64,000 bases of DNA, taken from positions 179,349,448 to 179,413,447 of the forward strand of contig JAVHZZ010000005.1 of the NCBI GenBank assembly GCA_036250195.1, given 5' to 3'. Position 1 is the first letter of the stretch. Each line of letters starts with the position of its first letter. The notes beneath the pieces were generated by a model, which worked only from the letters and a program-made list of their open reading frames with translations, was not told the DNA's origin and did not search any database. Origin of the DNA: Mixophyes australis (lineage: Eukaryota; Chordata; Amphibia; Anura; Limnodynastidae). The position numbers and the translations under genes were made by a program. Positions 22,798 to 35,348 of this stretch are shown piece by piece.

Positions 22798-22865
22798 GCC
22801 AAAATAGCTCAGTCAGCAGAGCAGCAGACCACAGAAGCAGAGGCCCTGGGTTTGAATCCTGACAC
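22798..22865 (+). pseudogene. tRNA-like sequence (tRNA pseudogene or SINE head)
   Basis: It contains a good A box, TAGCTCAGTCAGCAGAGC, whose GCTC/GAGC D-stem pairs perfectly. About 35 bases later comes a B box, GGGTTTGAATCC. The anticodon and T stems do not pair well and no CCA or terminator is evident, so it is not a functional tRNA gene. It may be the promoter head of a tRNA-derived SINE. Confidence 0.5.
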
Positions 22866-23160
22866 TTATTTTTACATCATCAATCTGTTTGGCGTGCATG
22901 CTAGGAATCCTGACAGTGATAAAGGCACAATTCCAGTGGCCTCAGCATATTCTTCCAATGGTGCGTGTGCTTTGCAGCATCCAGGCAAAATTTAAATGTA
23001 AAAGCACCTAGGCTAAGATTTAATTGCTCAAAGAAAAGCCAACATTGTCTATCTAAAAATGTGTTGTAAATAGTATTTTCCAACGACGACAATGTAAAAT
23101 TTTGTAGAACATATGCAAACTGCTTAGACACTTTGATGAAGTAACTAATTTGAATGCAGA
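22866..23160. other. Non-coding DNA
   Basis: Nothing was recognised. It could be the body of a SINE headed by the tRNA-like sequence, but no repeat partner is present in the window. Confidence 0.3.
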
Positions 23161-23410
23161 CAGTATTATTAGATTGACATTTCAAATGTATAAAGTATTA
23201 TAAGGTTGACAATGATATCCCTTAGCCTAAGCCTTACCCTAACCCTATCCATGAGTCTAATCCTAACCCTATCCTTACCCCTAGCCATATAATACTGTCT
23301 AGATTTTAACTGTCAACCTTATAATACTATCTATATTTCAATTGTCGACCAAATAATACTGTCAACATTTGAGTTGCTGACCTAATGTTGTCGACTTTGT
23401 CGACCAACTG
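23161..23410. repeat. Diverged repeat with telomere-like core
   Basis: The flanks are inverted (TATTATAAGGTTGACA at about 23197 and TGTCAACCTTATAATA at about 23309) around a core of degenerate CCCTAACCCTATCC units (23222-23285). GTCGAC and TTGTCGACC motifs follow to 23405. The structure suggests a small transposon-derived element and not a true telomere. Confidence 0.55.
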
Positions 23411-24204
23411 CATGACTAGCCATATCAATTTAAGTGTGTGCTGCAAATGAAATGACGAGCACACGCCATTATAAAAGGAATCCAGGTGTTTCATGGAGGG
23501 AACGCATCAGGAAAGCTGGGCCACAGATGAGAGGAGGCGGGTCTGAACCTGGGATGAAACTAGGAAGGAAGGAAATGAGGAGGGTGACATTTAGGGCAAT
23601 AGATAAGTAGGTGACTCAGAAATAAGTTATGCACTTATGCAAGATGGAAGGATGATGGGCAAAACAGGGATATTGTGGAAGGGGAGTGGAATTTGTTAGG
23701 GTAATAGCTAGCTGTCACATGCATCTACAGTATTTTATGTATAAATTCGTAAATACTTTATTTCAAATAGGAATCTTAAGTTTTCAATGATTTCTCTAAC
23801 ACATTCCAGAGTGATGGTAGGACGAATATTATGGCAGCTCTCTTAAAACACATTAGGGCTTAATGACTAAACCACTGTTTACAAGGATGTTAAACACTGC
23901 AAGAGACGTCACAGTTAAGCAGAGAGTATTTTTGGTACTTGTTTCAAGATAATATTTTCTTCCACAGGCTCAAGTAAAACTGTGGTAACGGCCAGGTATA
24001 TATAAGTTATCGTATCAAAATAATAAAAAAACATATTCAATTGCCATGTTAAAACGTATAACGATATAAGACACAAATAATCCAAGAAAAGCAGTAAAAT
24101 CTTAATTGTTAAAATCAAAAGGGTTTAAAGCATTGAGGGTATAAATCCAAAAGTATTATTTTTTACAACACCAATTCCTTTGTAATCTTATGTATCAAAT
24201 TTAT
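23411..24204. other. Non-coding DNA
   Basis: Nothing was recognised. Confidence 0.4.
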
Positions 24205-24207
24205 ATT

Positions 24208-24238
<31 letters not shown>

Positions 24239-24240
24239 TA
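24205..24240. repeat. (ATT)n microsatellite
   Basis: A run of TTA/ATT units with one interruption. Confidence 0.9.
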
Positions 24241-24534
24241 ACTCATTTCATTGTGATAACATGTTCTTTTGCCAACCAGTTGGTTCAGCTTTGGGACAGA
24301 AGGTGGAACCAAGCCTACAAATCTTGTTTCCAGAATATTGGTAAATGTATTAAGATATACACACAATATCTTCTTTATATGAGCCAAAGTTTAGTAAGGA
24401 CCATACAAATAGATATTATATACTCATGGTCATCCGTGTATTGTACACTATAGTTACTAAAACACCTGATTTTATTTATAGTAAAGCATCTAACATTAAA
24501 GACATACTAGCTTCATGGATTAGGTATGCAGTGT

Positions 24535-24690
24535 CAACAGTTAACATGTTAACATTCACAATGTCTACACCAAAAGGTCAACAGTCATAATGTCGACACA
24601 GTTAAAAGGTAGACATTCAGAATGTCGACATGTTCATTAGGTCAACACAATTAAAAGATTGACATGTAAAATGTCTACAGATTGTAAATT
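24535..24690. repeat. Short minisatellite with AATGTCGACA / AGGTCAAC core
   Basis: Four to five units of about 30-32 bp. Each unit pairs an AATGTCTACA or AATGTCGACA block with an AGGTCAACA or AAAAGGTAGAC block. The same words appear near 23330-23405, so the two loci belong to one family. Confidence 0.65.
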
Positions 24691-24786
24691 CGATATAGGA
24701 AGAAAAAACAAAATAAAATGAAAAAAAAAAAAAATGTTAAAGAAAAACATCATGGCCTCCCCCTAAATAGCTTAACCAACCCTATT

Positions 24787-24895
24787 GCTGCCAGCCTAGG
24801 CTGGTACTAGGAAAATCAGAGGGACGAAAAAGCATGGGGTCCCCCAATTTTACTAACACCAGCGCTAGGCTTTGCCAGCCTAGGCTGGTGGCACT
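24787..24895. repeat. Pair of CCAGCCTAGGCTGG palindromes
   Basis: The perfect 14-bp palindrome occurs at about 24790 and 24880 in direct arrangement, about 88 bp apart. It is probably part of a transposon remnant, but no boundaries were identified. Confidence 0.6.
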
Positions 24896-25668
24896 ATAGG
24901 TGGGAAACTCGCAGTGTTGGCTTTTATACATGTTCACAAGTTTGGACGCAAGTATCTGAGGGGTGTGTCTGTTATCAAATGGATGAATGTGATACTCATT
25001 CGGACCTGGACACATACTCTGAATACATGCATACATACTATTGCATTTACTGCAACTTTTTCAATCGTTCCACTCTGAATCAGGCACAACTACCACACCA
25101 TATTTTGTACTACTATGGCAATGGATAGTAGTGGAAAAAGCTTTACATTTTATGGGGCTTTTACATGCTCATTTTTATAAGTTGTCTATTTTTTGTTTTG
25201 TCCTTGTGGAAGCAGTATGGTGATAGAACACAGAGTAGGTTCTAACAAATATTTTATGAACAAAAACAACAAATAAAATGTAGTATTGACACATGAAATA
25301 TAGCCATTGAACAGGTGAGACATAATAACAACTTTATTATAGAGAAGAAGATAGACTTTCACTCTTAAGAAAAAGAGTGTTTGGATTTATAATCTAAATA
25401 CTATGATCCCTTTTGGAGTCCATGTAAACAATAAATTTCAGAATAAATTTAAGGGATGTATGTTGTAGGTGAATACATTTAGTGTAACTAAAGGTAGAAT
25501 CGTATTATAAGATAGTGAATGGGGTTAATGTGGCACTTTCCAGCATATTTGTACCAAAGGCTCTTCCATCCTGTCTGCCATATTACTTAGGGGGATTGTA
25601 GTAAAGCCATCAGAAGAAAAGAGCACTATCGAATAGCAGCAAGGGGATTTTATTCAGCCAATTACAGA
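24896..25668. other. Non-coding DNA
   Basis: Nothing was recognised with confidence. Confidence 0.4.
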
Positions 25669-25720
25669 TGCCTGATTCATTAAGGCATGCAAAACAAACG
25701 TAAACTGTACTTCCCTTATG
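25669..25720 (+). repeat. Left end of a Harbinger-like MITE
   Basis: GCCTGATTCATTAAGGCATG followed by AAACAAACGTA matches the left end of the element at 56913 (GATTCATTAAGGCATGAAAA). A possible right end (ATTAATCAGGCCC) lies at 27028-27040, which would make the LTR and LINE pieces in between later insertions. Confidence 0.45.
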
Positions 25721-26360
25721 TGTTGGGGACGGCCGCCTGCCTCTTCTGACGGGCATGTCCCATTGCCTAGCAATGTGACGCTTTCCTCCTCCCCTGGGCC
25801 AGCACTTTATGGGCGCATGCGCAGATGCTTTTTTGGGTTCTATGTCAGCGGTCTGTGATTCCTGACCGTCCGAATCTCCCACTGGCCAATCAGACCTTTC
25901 TCCTCCCTATTTATAAGAGTCTCAGGCACCACTAGGGTGCCAGAGTATTAGGTCAAACCCTAGCTCCAGCGTTCTCCCTGCCTGTTCCACTCACCTGTGT
26001 CCTGCACCCTTGATCCAGCGTATTTTGGCTCCAGACCCGGCTTGTCTCCTGACCTTCCCTATGGATTGTGATTTTGGCTCATTCCCATCTCTCTGGTTCT
26101 GCCTCTTGGCTAACCCTGACCATTATTTGGTTATTCCTTTGTATCTAGCAGCCCGGCTGGTTCTGACCCAGATTGTTTGAATACTCCAACTTCACCTACC
26201 GCTTTGCTGGTGACTGTCTCTGAGAACCGCGATCTGCACACCCTTTGCAGTCAAGTCCATACTCCCCTGCAGGGGTCCCTTGTGAATACCAGTGAAGCAT
26301 TAAACGCTGCACCACCTTGTTCATTTGCGCTAATACCAGCAAGTGGCCCCATCCAATTCT
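25721..26360 (+). repeat. LTR remnant with CCAAT and TATA boxes
   Basis: It starts TGTTGGGGACGGCCGCC, a gypsy-style LTR start. CCAAT lies at 25886-25890 and TATTTATA at 25908-25915, correctly spaced for a promoter. The downstream segment with AAGTCCATACTCCCCTGCA and GGGGTCCCTTGTGAA aligns with the remnant at about 16550. No partner LTR is present. Confidence 0.55.
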
Positions 26361-26361
26361 C

Positions 26362-26740
26362 TGTTCATGACACTTCCATCTTGACTACTGCAATCTTTTG
26401 CTATTTGGTTTTCCTTTCACCAGTCTTTCCCCTCTACAATTCATCCTACATGCAGCATTAAGACTACTCCTCCTCCCCCGCCGCTCCTCAACTGCTGTAG
26501 CACTCTGCAACATCTACCGGCAACATCCACTCCTGTCCGATTAGCTCCTATTGTCTCTGCTTTGCTCCCTCACTTTAAACTGTAAACTATCATAAGCAGT
26601 ACACTCTCTACCTTCTGTCTCATGTCTGCCTTTGTCTACCTTGTGTGTACTTGTTCTGTCTTTATGTTTAAGTTATATATTATAAGATTGCACTGCAGAA
26701 TTTTTGGCGCCTTACAAATAAACAATGATAATGATTTAGG
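26362..26740 (+). repeat. L2-like LINE 3' fragment, plus strand
   Basis: It begins in the C-terminal LINE coding region (GACTACTGCAATC corresponds to the DYCNLL motif of the copy at 47898). It continues through the 3' UTR block TTTAAACTGTAAACT, ends CAGAATTTTTGGCGCCTTAC, and has a short AATAAACAATGATAATGAT tail. Confidence 0.7.
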
Positions 26741-27933
26741 GCTGCTAGAATAGCGGTGTCTCATTAGGCTACACCGCCGCCGCCGCTATTCCATGGGGTA
26801 CCTTGAATCCACCGTATCTGCGGAGGCACGCACCAGGCATGCCCTGACTGTACATTGCTTATGTCTGTCCACCCCTTCCCATCCCCATTTCGCCCTTCAA
26901 GACGTAGGCAGTTGTGTTATTTGCATTCGGACATACAGTTGCATTCACTGGCATAAGTCCTGTCCTAGCGTATGTAGTTTTTTTACGCAAGGTGCACCAC
27001 ACAAATGGACTTACGCCAGAAGATTAATCAGGCCCTTACTATTCAGTTTCATGAACATAATGATGATTTGCAGACTTTTCGTCTATAGGAGCTGAAAAGC
27101 TCCCTTCCTTTTAAATAAGCTTTTTAATAACTGTTTTTAGTCTGAATTTACAGTACTCAGACTCTTCCCCATTAAAGTAGACAATGGGAGCTTGATGGGT
27201 GGGGGCCTCTAGGATGAGCAGTGGGAGCTGATCATTGGGCAGCTTTCTAAGATTGCTATCAGTGCTCAAGGCTCATTTAATAAAATTGTATACAGTAGAT
27301 TTGTTATACCCCAACATTGCTACACAGTAGTTTACTGTGCAGTGGACCCTGCATTTGATGTTACACTAATAAAGGTTTATTTTTCCATATGGTATGCACC
27401 TGCCCAACCATAGCCAATTTCTGGCAAGTTGTGCTCAGTTGCATCATTATCCTGACATATCCAGTGTATCTACTCCTGATCACTGTTTGTTGGGCAGGAT
27501 TGAGCACTCACTCTTGTACAATGCTTTAACTGTTTCTGTTTTCTGCCAAAATTGTGATTACATTATGATGTTTCTAGAATACTCTTTGATCAGTTGATGC
27601 CGGTGGAACTTGAACAATCTGCAAAATGTTCTTTTTATGGTCAGGATACAGACATGCTACTTAAAAAAGGGAAAATCAGCTTAGTTCTGGGAGATTAGAA
27701 GAAGAATGCTAGCTATTCCTGGTCCACATGCCTACCCAAGCTCCTCCTGATGTACTTTGGGGCCATGTCTGGAAATGAAGGGATTCAACCTCACCCCACC
27801 TGGCTAGTGTATAGCTGGGTTTGTTAAGGCTACCCAAGGCCCATCAGGTTCAAGTTTACACAGGGTACATCCAATATTCTGGATTCTTGCCTGGGTTCTC
27901 ACATAATGGGGATACCAATTCCAGAATAATATT
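26741..27933. other. Non-coding DNA with transposon debris
   Basis: An imperfect hairpin (GAATAGCGG pairing with CCGCTATTC, 26747-26791) adjoins the LINE tail. A possible MITE right end (ATTAATCAGGCCC) is at 27028-27040. The rest shows nothing. Confidence 0.4.
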
Positions 27934-27936
27934 ATT

Positions 27937-28269
27937 GGGCCTAATTCATTAAGGATCTTTACTTGAGAAACTTCTTATTTCAGTCTCCTGGACAAAACCA
28001 TGTTACAATGCAAGAGGTGCAAATTAGTATTCTGTTTTGCACATAAGTTAAATACTGACTGTTTTTTCATGTAACACACAAATATCAACTTTAAATTTCA
28101 GTGTACAAATAAGCTATCAAGTATTTGTGTGTTACATGAAAAAACAGACAGTATTTAATTTATGTGCAAAACAGAATACTAATTTGCACCCCTTGTATTG
28201 TAACATGGTTTTATCCAGGAGACTAAAATAAGAAGTTTCTCAAGTTAAGAACCTTAATGAATGAGGCCC
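27937..28269. mobile_element. Fold-back MITE, copy A (Harbinger-like termini)
   Basis: The termini are GGGCCTAATTCATTAAGG and its near reverse complement. A possible 3-bp duplication ATT flanks it (27934-27936 and 28270-28272). Almost the whole 333 bp is one inverted repeat with arms of about 160 bp and a short loop near 28105. The arms carry GGACAAAACCATGTTACAAT and its complement. There is no coding capacity. Confidence 0.8.
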
Positions 28270-28440
28270 ATTATTATCATTTATATATATAGCGCCAGCT
28301 TATTCTGTAGAGTTTTATAATTGGGAACAGCGCAGTAATAAAATGAGAATGGGTATTACAGACAGAGACAGAGGTAAGAGGGCCCTGCTCGGAAGCTTAC
28401 AATCTAAAGGACAATAGGGGTTTGATACATGAAGTTAAGT
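28270..28440 (-). repeat. L2-type LINE 3'-tail fragment, minus strand
   Basis: It opens with an ATTATTATC tail followed by the tatatagcgcc core, and contains GGGCCCTGCTCGGAAGCTTACAATCTAAAG in diverged form. The fold-back MITE appears to sit in the A/T-rich tail of this fragment, since ATT units lie on both sides of the MITE. Confidence 0.65.
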
Positions 28441-30880
28441 GCTACTTATTGCATATAGGTCCAGCCAGATTGCAATGGTAGAAAGTTCTGAGTGGCTTAG
28501 AGACACAGATCTTGTGAAGAACGGAGGTGTTGAGTTAGGTGATATTTTGAGATAAGTGAAGAAATGTAAGTTTGTGCAGTTTTGTTGATGGCCTTGTAGA
28601 ATATCCTCCAACAATAGTAAAAATGCAGCAACACTGACTATTTAAATGTATATTTGACTAAAAACTGAAATTCTGGTATTTTAGAAATATATATTCAGTG
28701 TTGGGGGAGCTGGGTGACAACTTGTTTTTGCAGGTATTCTGAGGTGCCAGTAATAACTTTTAAAGGAGTATTATGGCACATTTATATGTTTATTTTTAAT
28801 TGTAATTACAGTCTACATATGTGACAGTTTGCAAAAAGGACAGTCCATACATTTCCTTAGTCTCATAGTTTAAAAAAGACATCAATGAGTGATGTTTTAA
28901 CTTTTCCCAAAATATTACATAATATTGAATATATTTCCTTTGGTGCATTGCAGTCCTGGCAAATATCATGCAAATCACTGGTCATCCATTTTTTTAGCTT
29001 GTATATAACCAGTGCTATTCTAGTTTCCAGACAAAATTGTGTACACGCAGTCACGCACTGCTATCTTTTAACATACAAAGTTACAATTCCTGATTTGAAA
29101 TGCTTTGCCTGGGTGCATTTTGCAAAATTGCGATCTTTCATAGGATGTGCAGGAGGAAAATGTCAAATAATGTTATTATATTTAAATAATCAGGCTTGTT
29201 GTACTATAATGTTTATTCAATGAATTAAAATGTGTATTTTGTTAAGTAATAGCTAATGAAATATTATTAGCATATTAATATTATAAAGAGTGTACATTGG
29301 TTAAACTTAAGTGACTGAAATGATTTGTGTTTAACTCTGTTATTGTAGTTGGCACATGTGTTGGGTAATACAAAACCCCAGCTGCTTTCAAAACACAAAA
29401 AACTGAGTATTTCTGAAAATTACATTGGAACACTGTGCTGAAATACTACATAGCTTCAATTATCTCAGCATGAGAGCACCAGTAATTTTGCCAATTGACA
29501 CTACAAAGATAAATATTCTGTTTGAAACTGGAGACAATACAATTATTCTTCTATTAAGTGAATACACATAAAAGATCATCCTTATTGACTTGTTTGCCTT
29601 TTTTGCACCATAGCTTGTTTTCTCATGTACTGATATAGATTATTGTGCATACATCACTATAATAAACCTTTCAGTGTAATGTGTGACTCGATGCAATGCA
29701 CTAACTAATGTAAAGGTATCGGTGGTGTTGTCCTAAAAAATAATGCCAGGGTTATACCTGCCAAGTAATCATATTGCCTTACAGCATGCACAGTACATAG
29801 AAGAAAGTAGTGCAAACAGTTATGCCAAATTGTGGGTGCGGCTATGCTAATTAGTGGTGCTGCTTACCTCATATTGAGGGTAGCAGGATAATCAACATGT
29901 ACAATAAATACAGAGATTAATCCAATAACATCTTTCAAGAGTGCACATAAATGGTCAGTGCATACTGCCATGTACAGACCCACACCAGGAACTGGGCTAT
30001 TAATAAGAGCTTGTAAATTAGGCAGCAGCTGTTACGAATGGTTGCTGACTGCTCAATAATGGCTGCAGAAAATGTAATTGCATATTAAAGGTATTCTACT
30101 AAATGGTAGAAATAGGGGAACACATTAAAGAAGATATTTATATAGGTACATTAGTTTCTTGAAAATAACCATGAGTGTATTTTTTCCATTATAACAATAC
30201 AGAATAAAAAAATATTATTTAAGAATACTATGAAAACTGCTCTGATAACCTAACAAATAAAAATGTTACTCACTTTGCCACAATATATACTTCTACTTTT
30301 GGTAATGTAGTTACGTTGGCACCATTTATGCATATAGCATATGATAAGTTTGTCAAAAGCTACACACTTTTGAGAAATTGCTGAGGCCAGTGGAAATATC
30401 CAAGAGATTTCATAATTGTTTTTTATTTTTATTATTTGAAACATCTAAGTATTTTCATTGCAGTAGATTGTGTAAGTTAATTAGTTTTCATTTTCCCTTA
30501 ACCTTGGTTGTGTGTACATAAAACAGCTCATGTAGAAAAATGCAAAAGCGCAGTGCAAATACACCAATTTTTACAGGTTAGCACATGGGTTTCTGGGCCA
30601 AAATGCCCAAAAGGACAGGGGTGCAAAAGTTTACACTGTCTGATGGGAAGAGTTGGGCATTCCCGGGCCATTCCTTGAGTGTGGCCTAGATTCATGAGTG
30701 TACCTACTTTGTCCCTATGTTCAAAAAATAAACACATATGTTTTGTGGTACAAGATGTTTTAAATAAAACCAAGATGTAGAGCATATGCATATAAAGGAG
30801 CTTTCCCTGCTTTTTATCAGTGTGATCAGCCTTGTCCTCACTGCAAAAGGACGTGATTGTTCCACCACCTGTAAGGTAGC
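28441..30880. other. Non-coding, A/T-rich DNA
   Basis: No convincing exon was found. The open stretch on the minus strand at 28863-29054 has no recognisable motif or splice context. Confidence 0.45.
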
Positions 30881-31065
30881 AGAGGTTGGGTCTCATCCTA
30901 TACTTTAAACTGTTAGCTCTCATAAGTAGGGACCTCTCTACCCTATCTCTCTTGTCTGCCTTTTTGTTTCTCTCTTGTCTATCTCGCTTGTACCAGTTTT
31001 GTTTAATGTATAATTTTTGTTTGTATAGTGTTAGGCTTTATGTTTAACTTGTACTTGCTAACTAC
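30881..31065 (+). repeat. L2-type LINE 3' UTR fragment, plus strand
   Basis: CTTTAAACTGTTAGCTCTCA, then CTCTCTACCCT, CTTGTCTGCCTTT and CTTGTACCAGTTT parallel the 3' UTR wording at 26574-26690 in the same order. It lacks the terminal tail. Confidence 0.55.
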
Positions 31066-32154
31066 TAATTGACGATGGGCTTCTTGACAGCTTGGGCTGA
31101 TATTCAACTATCACAGGGGGACCACAAGCATGGGGACATCCTCCAAAGTGAAAACAATCGCTTTGGTTGGTTAGTGATGGGCCAGTGGCTCTGTAGGGAT
31201 GAGAAAAATAGCCTGCACTGGAAGGTGTTCTTCTTGAAAATCCTGGGCTGTGGGGCTGGGCAATAAACAAGATTGGCCAACTATGCATCCCTTGTGGTCC
31301 CATTATAATGGCTATTGACACTAACTTCAATAACTAAAAGAGAAAAAAATGTATGAAAGTGTGTATGTTTTTTGAATTTTAAAATGAAATTTAAATAAAT
31401 GACAGTAATCAACCTTTCACAACCTTCTTAAATATAAAATATTCAGTTTTGTTCATTATAACAAGTAAGGGTGTGACGAGTCTTATGAATCAGTAACTTA
31501 ATGTACTTTGGAAAATATGTTTATTATCAAATCACATTCAGTATTGTTTAATGCTAAGTTTTCCTGGAAATAATGGAATAGTTATGCAAAACACGAATAT
31601 TCATGGGTCAAGCCAATGCTATAAAGCCCTTCGTAAACAAAGTCTATTCTTCTCAAGTGGCCTTCTCTTGGGTCTGATATATGTGTCAGATATGTATATC
31701 TGTATGTATAAACCCTTCCGGTGGCTCTCAGATATTTGTTTAGCTCATATATTTATGGTAACAGTTAGACTGTATAAGATTATTATTATCATTATTGTTT
31801 TTATAACAATAATATTGATTTGTAACATTTCGTGTTTTGAACATTTGCATATTTGTGCACGTGAGTCTATCAAGGCAATAAATGGTGTGTTTTAATAAAT
31901 CTTATGTGTCCATCTTTTGTAATATGTAATACTGAGTGGTATAAAGACTAAGAGGGAGATTAGTCATCTGTGATTGGCTGAGCATTGCAAGGAGACTGCT
32001 CCTGATTGGCTTCCCGGCTATTTACTATCCGGGCTCAGTGACGCTTAACTTATTTTGCCATGCATGCTCCTTGGGAGCAGTCCATTCAGTACATACGTTT
32101 TTTGTCTTCTGCTCTGATTCCTGTTGGATTATTACCAGGGGCACTACTATTTAT
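31066..32154. other. Non-coding DNA
   Basis: Nothing was recognised. The segment at 31070-31270 is GC-richer but has no identifiable repeat or exon. Confidence 0.4.
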
Positions 32155-32789
32155 TAGAGATGTGACCCCTGTGTTTTGGTTCTGGATGGTTTTGGTTCTA
32201 AAATGTGTTTGTGTTTTGGTTTTGTAACTGGTTTTGCCCAACAATTATGAAGGTTTTGGTTTTGAATCTGGATTTAATTAAAAATGGTGAAAAATAGGTA
32301 ACATAATGTCATTTTGAGCTGTTTTTGCTCCTATATTATTAATAGCATTAAAATTATTTTTCAGTTATTTCCAGTCATTTTTCAAATGATCCCTTCGCAA
32401 CTGTCCCAGTTGTCACCACATTTAGCCAAAGTCTGCAGTGAACTGTCTTAATGTAGGATTTTGTAATTTTGCCATCATTGCATTTGCTTTCTCCCATTGA
32501 ATTCCAAAATAATTAATCAGTCTGTACGGTTCTCTAACTCCGTCACATATTAGTGTAAATCGTCAGTAATGATATCTCTATCTCATGTATTCTTTGCCAG
32601 GGCCATTTCTCAGAATGTGGACTTGCATTCTAAAGACATGTTTTGGACAACACAAATTTGCATCACTGTGAGTATGATACACACATTCTTGTGTGGGAAG
32701 GGCAACTATTTGCCTATCTGAACTGTCTGTTTTACATATTTCTTATACTTCACTAATAGAACATATAAATATTATTTATATAAATTGCA

Positions 32790-32793
<4 letters not shown>

Positions 32794-32835
<42 letters not shown>
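32794..32835. repeat. (AT)n microsatellite
   Basis: About 20 AT units. Confidence 0.95.
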
Positions 32836-32837
<2 letters not shown>

Positions 32838-33637
32838 TCTTGGGGACCACCTCTGCTGCAAGTCTTGGGCAGTTCCCTTTACCCAGGGGTTGGAAGAAGC
32901 TTTCCCCGGGGGACTGATTCTTCAGCCCTCCCCATAAATATAAACCCTTGTTTGCTTCAGAAGGGTCGCATTGCGGCACAGATCTACATTACTTGTAGCT
33001 CCACTCTTGGCTAACGATGAATGCTCTCCCCATCAGGAAGTGCATAGTACTAATCTTTGAAGTTTTTGGTATAAGTGTATAACACCCTTTTTTAAATATA
33101 TATGTCAGTAAATGACCCTTTAAAAACTGACAAGTACTGCAAAATAAAAAAAAGTTTAGAATATATAGTGTTTTTTTTGGGGTGTGCAGCTGTGTTGACA
33201 CTCACACGCAAACACCCAGTTATTTTAAAATTAATTCAGATGTCACTGTCCCAGAAAAGATTACTTTTACTAGAAAATCTTAAATATTTTTTGATTCTGC
33301 TGCTAATAGGCATAGAGCAAATGCACACTGATCTCCTGCACTATAAACACTACTTAGTTCAGAATAATATCTAACTCAGTTGATATACAGTACTAGTACT
33401 ATTGTATAGGCATTACAGTAGCCACTACTCCGTCTAAAATCTCTGACAGATTGAAACTAAAACCAATTGATCAGCAAACTATTCTAGCTGACTGATCTCT
33501 ACAGAACTGCTTTAAATTAATCACACAATTCTATTGTTTTCTATGTCCCTCTTTTCAGCTATTTTCAGAGCAAAGCACTAATATCCTCCCTACACGTTGC
33601 CTGTTCTAAAATGGCACAGGAGAAAATGGAGGGAGTG

Positions 33638-33739
<102 letters not shown>

Positions 33740-33908
33740 GATATTGATCCAAAGCTCTCACAAGTTTTGCATCAATATTTTCCCAGAAATTATATTTTGC
33801 CTCGTTTTGAGATCCGAAATTGGCGCGCGAAACATGATTCGGTTTCACTCAGAACCCTAAATCTCAGAACTGGCAGATCTCTCAGAATCTGAACCACTCA
33901 TCCCTAAC

Positions 33909-34799
33909 AATAAATTCAACAACATAAGACATAAACATTAATTGTCACAAGCTTATACATTGTATCAGTATATCAGATGGTTACCTTACAGGCAATAATT
34001 TCAAGCGGTCAATGTATATATATATTAACTTATATCTCTAAAATATACTGCCACACACACACACACACCAGCAACCCTCAAACACATCACACAGATGGAG
34101 CAGTGCACTGCAAGTTGGGACCCTTCTGTATGGATGCCAGCATGGCATGGAATCACCATATATCCAGCTTAAGCTTTCAGTAGTCTTTCAATCACTTGCA
34201 GTAAGGTACAGTCACAATATGCCAACTTTCCTGTATAAACAACTTTAAAATCTTCTGCTTGAATCCTTGCTTAACTGTACCCTGAGACTTGTAGTTCCAC
34301 AAATTTATTTTAACATTAGAGGGATAATATTGTAGTATAACCTCAAATGCTAATTAAATAAACACTTGGTGCACATTTACCTGCCCGCCCATCTATCACT
34401 GACTCTTCAGCCCTTGTGGCCAGATATATTCCTAACCCCACTTGAATTACTTAGATAGGTAAAGTAACCACAGATAAGTTACTTATCTGCACCAGTGTGG
34501 GTCTCAGGATTTGAACTTGATTCCCTCCAAAATGGATGACTTGCAAAATATCCTTCCTCAGAGTTGCGAACAAACCTCCTCCTTCAAGCTGTGAATTCCC
34601 AGTAGGTTCTGTTTATCACTCTCCTTTGCTCTGATATGCCTCAAGACTGTCAGTTCTTTCTGCCCAGACCAGCAACCCAGTGCCCTTCTGCTTAGGGTCA
34701 TCATCTCTGGACTTGTCACACAGCTGAGTCTCTCTCAGGATGCTCTTCCATCGCTCGTTCCCTCTGCCCTGGGGTTTTCCAGTCTCCAAACACACAAAC
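33909..34799. other. Non-coding DNA with short (CA)n run
   Basis: A CA run lies at about 34051-34068. Otherwise nothing was recognised. Confidence 0.4.
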
Positions 34800-35348
34800 C
34801 CATTAGGCTCCACACCCTTTTCACAGTAGTCTTGTGGGAGATGTAGTTTCTCTCGCTTTACTGGTAAACCCCAGCATCACCTTCAGAAAGACTCCTGATG
34901 TGGGGGACTTACCTGGATATGAGATATCCGGATGGTCCCTCAGTGTCCGTCGCGTAGCGTTTTTGACGGTACTTTCGGGAATGGCTGGGACAGAGAGCCA
35001 ATTAGTGCTCTCTGCGCCGTCTTCTGCATTTTGGTGCTGCAGTGAGCCAATCAGGGCTTGCCGCGTTATGTCGCTGTGACATCACTTTGTGTCGGCGGCT
35101 ATTTAAGCCGCTGCGGCTATTGCCATTTTAGTCAGTCATCGGCGGAGATAGAAAGAGACGGACGTTGCGGAACGCCGGGAAGGAAGAAAGAGGAAGACAC
35201 CGCGCACAACAGGAAAAAGATAAAACGCCGGAGAGAGAAGACAGAAAACTGCAAGCAAGAGAGTGAGCGGCGGAAAGACAGTGGTGGCAGAGGGCCCTTA
35301 TCAGGGCTGCGAGCTACTCTGCCTACTGAAGAATCACCGGGGTCAAGC

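Noticed and set aside
23222..23285. Telomere or interstitial telomeric site
   Set aside because: Units are degenerate and few, and sit between inverted flanks, so a transposon-derived repeat is more likely.
24535..24690. CRISPR array
   Set aside because: The period is short, units are imperfect throughout, there are no conserved repeats with unique spacers, and the context is eukaryotic.
28863..29054. Minus-strand open frame with protein-like stretch MTSDLHDICQDCNAPKEI
   Set aside because: No splice sites or family match, and the A/T-rich context makes a chance frame likely.
34495..34520. Reverse-strand B-box-like GTTCAAATCC suggesting a tRNA
   Set aside because: No A box at the right distance and no cloverleaf pairing.
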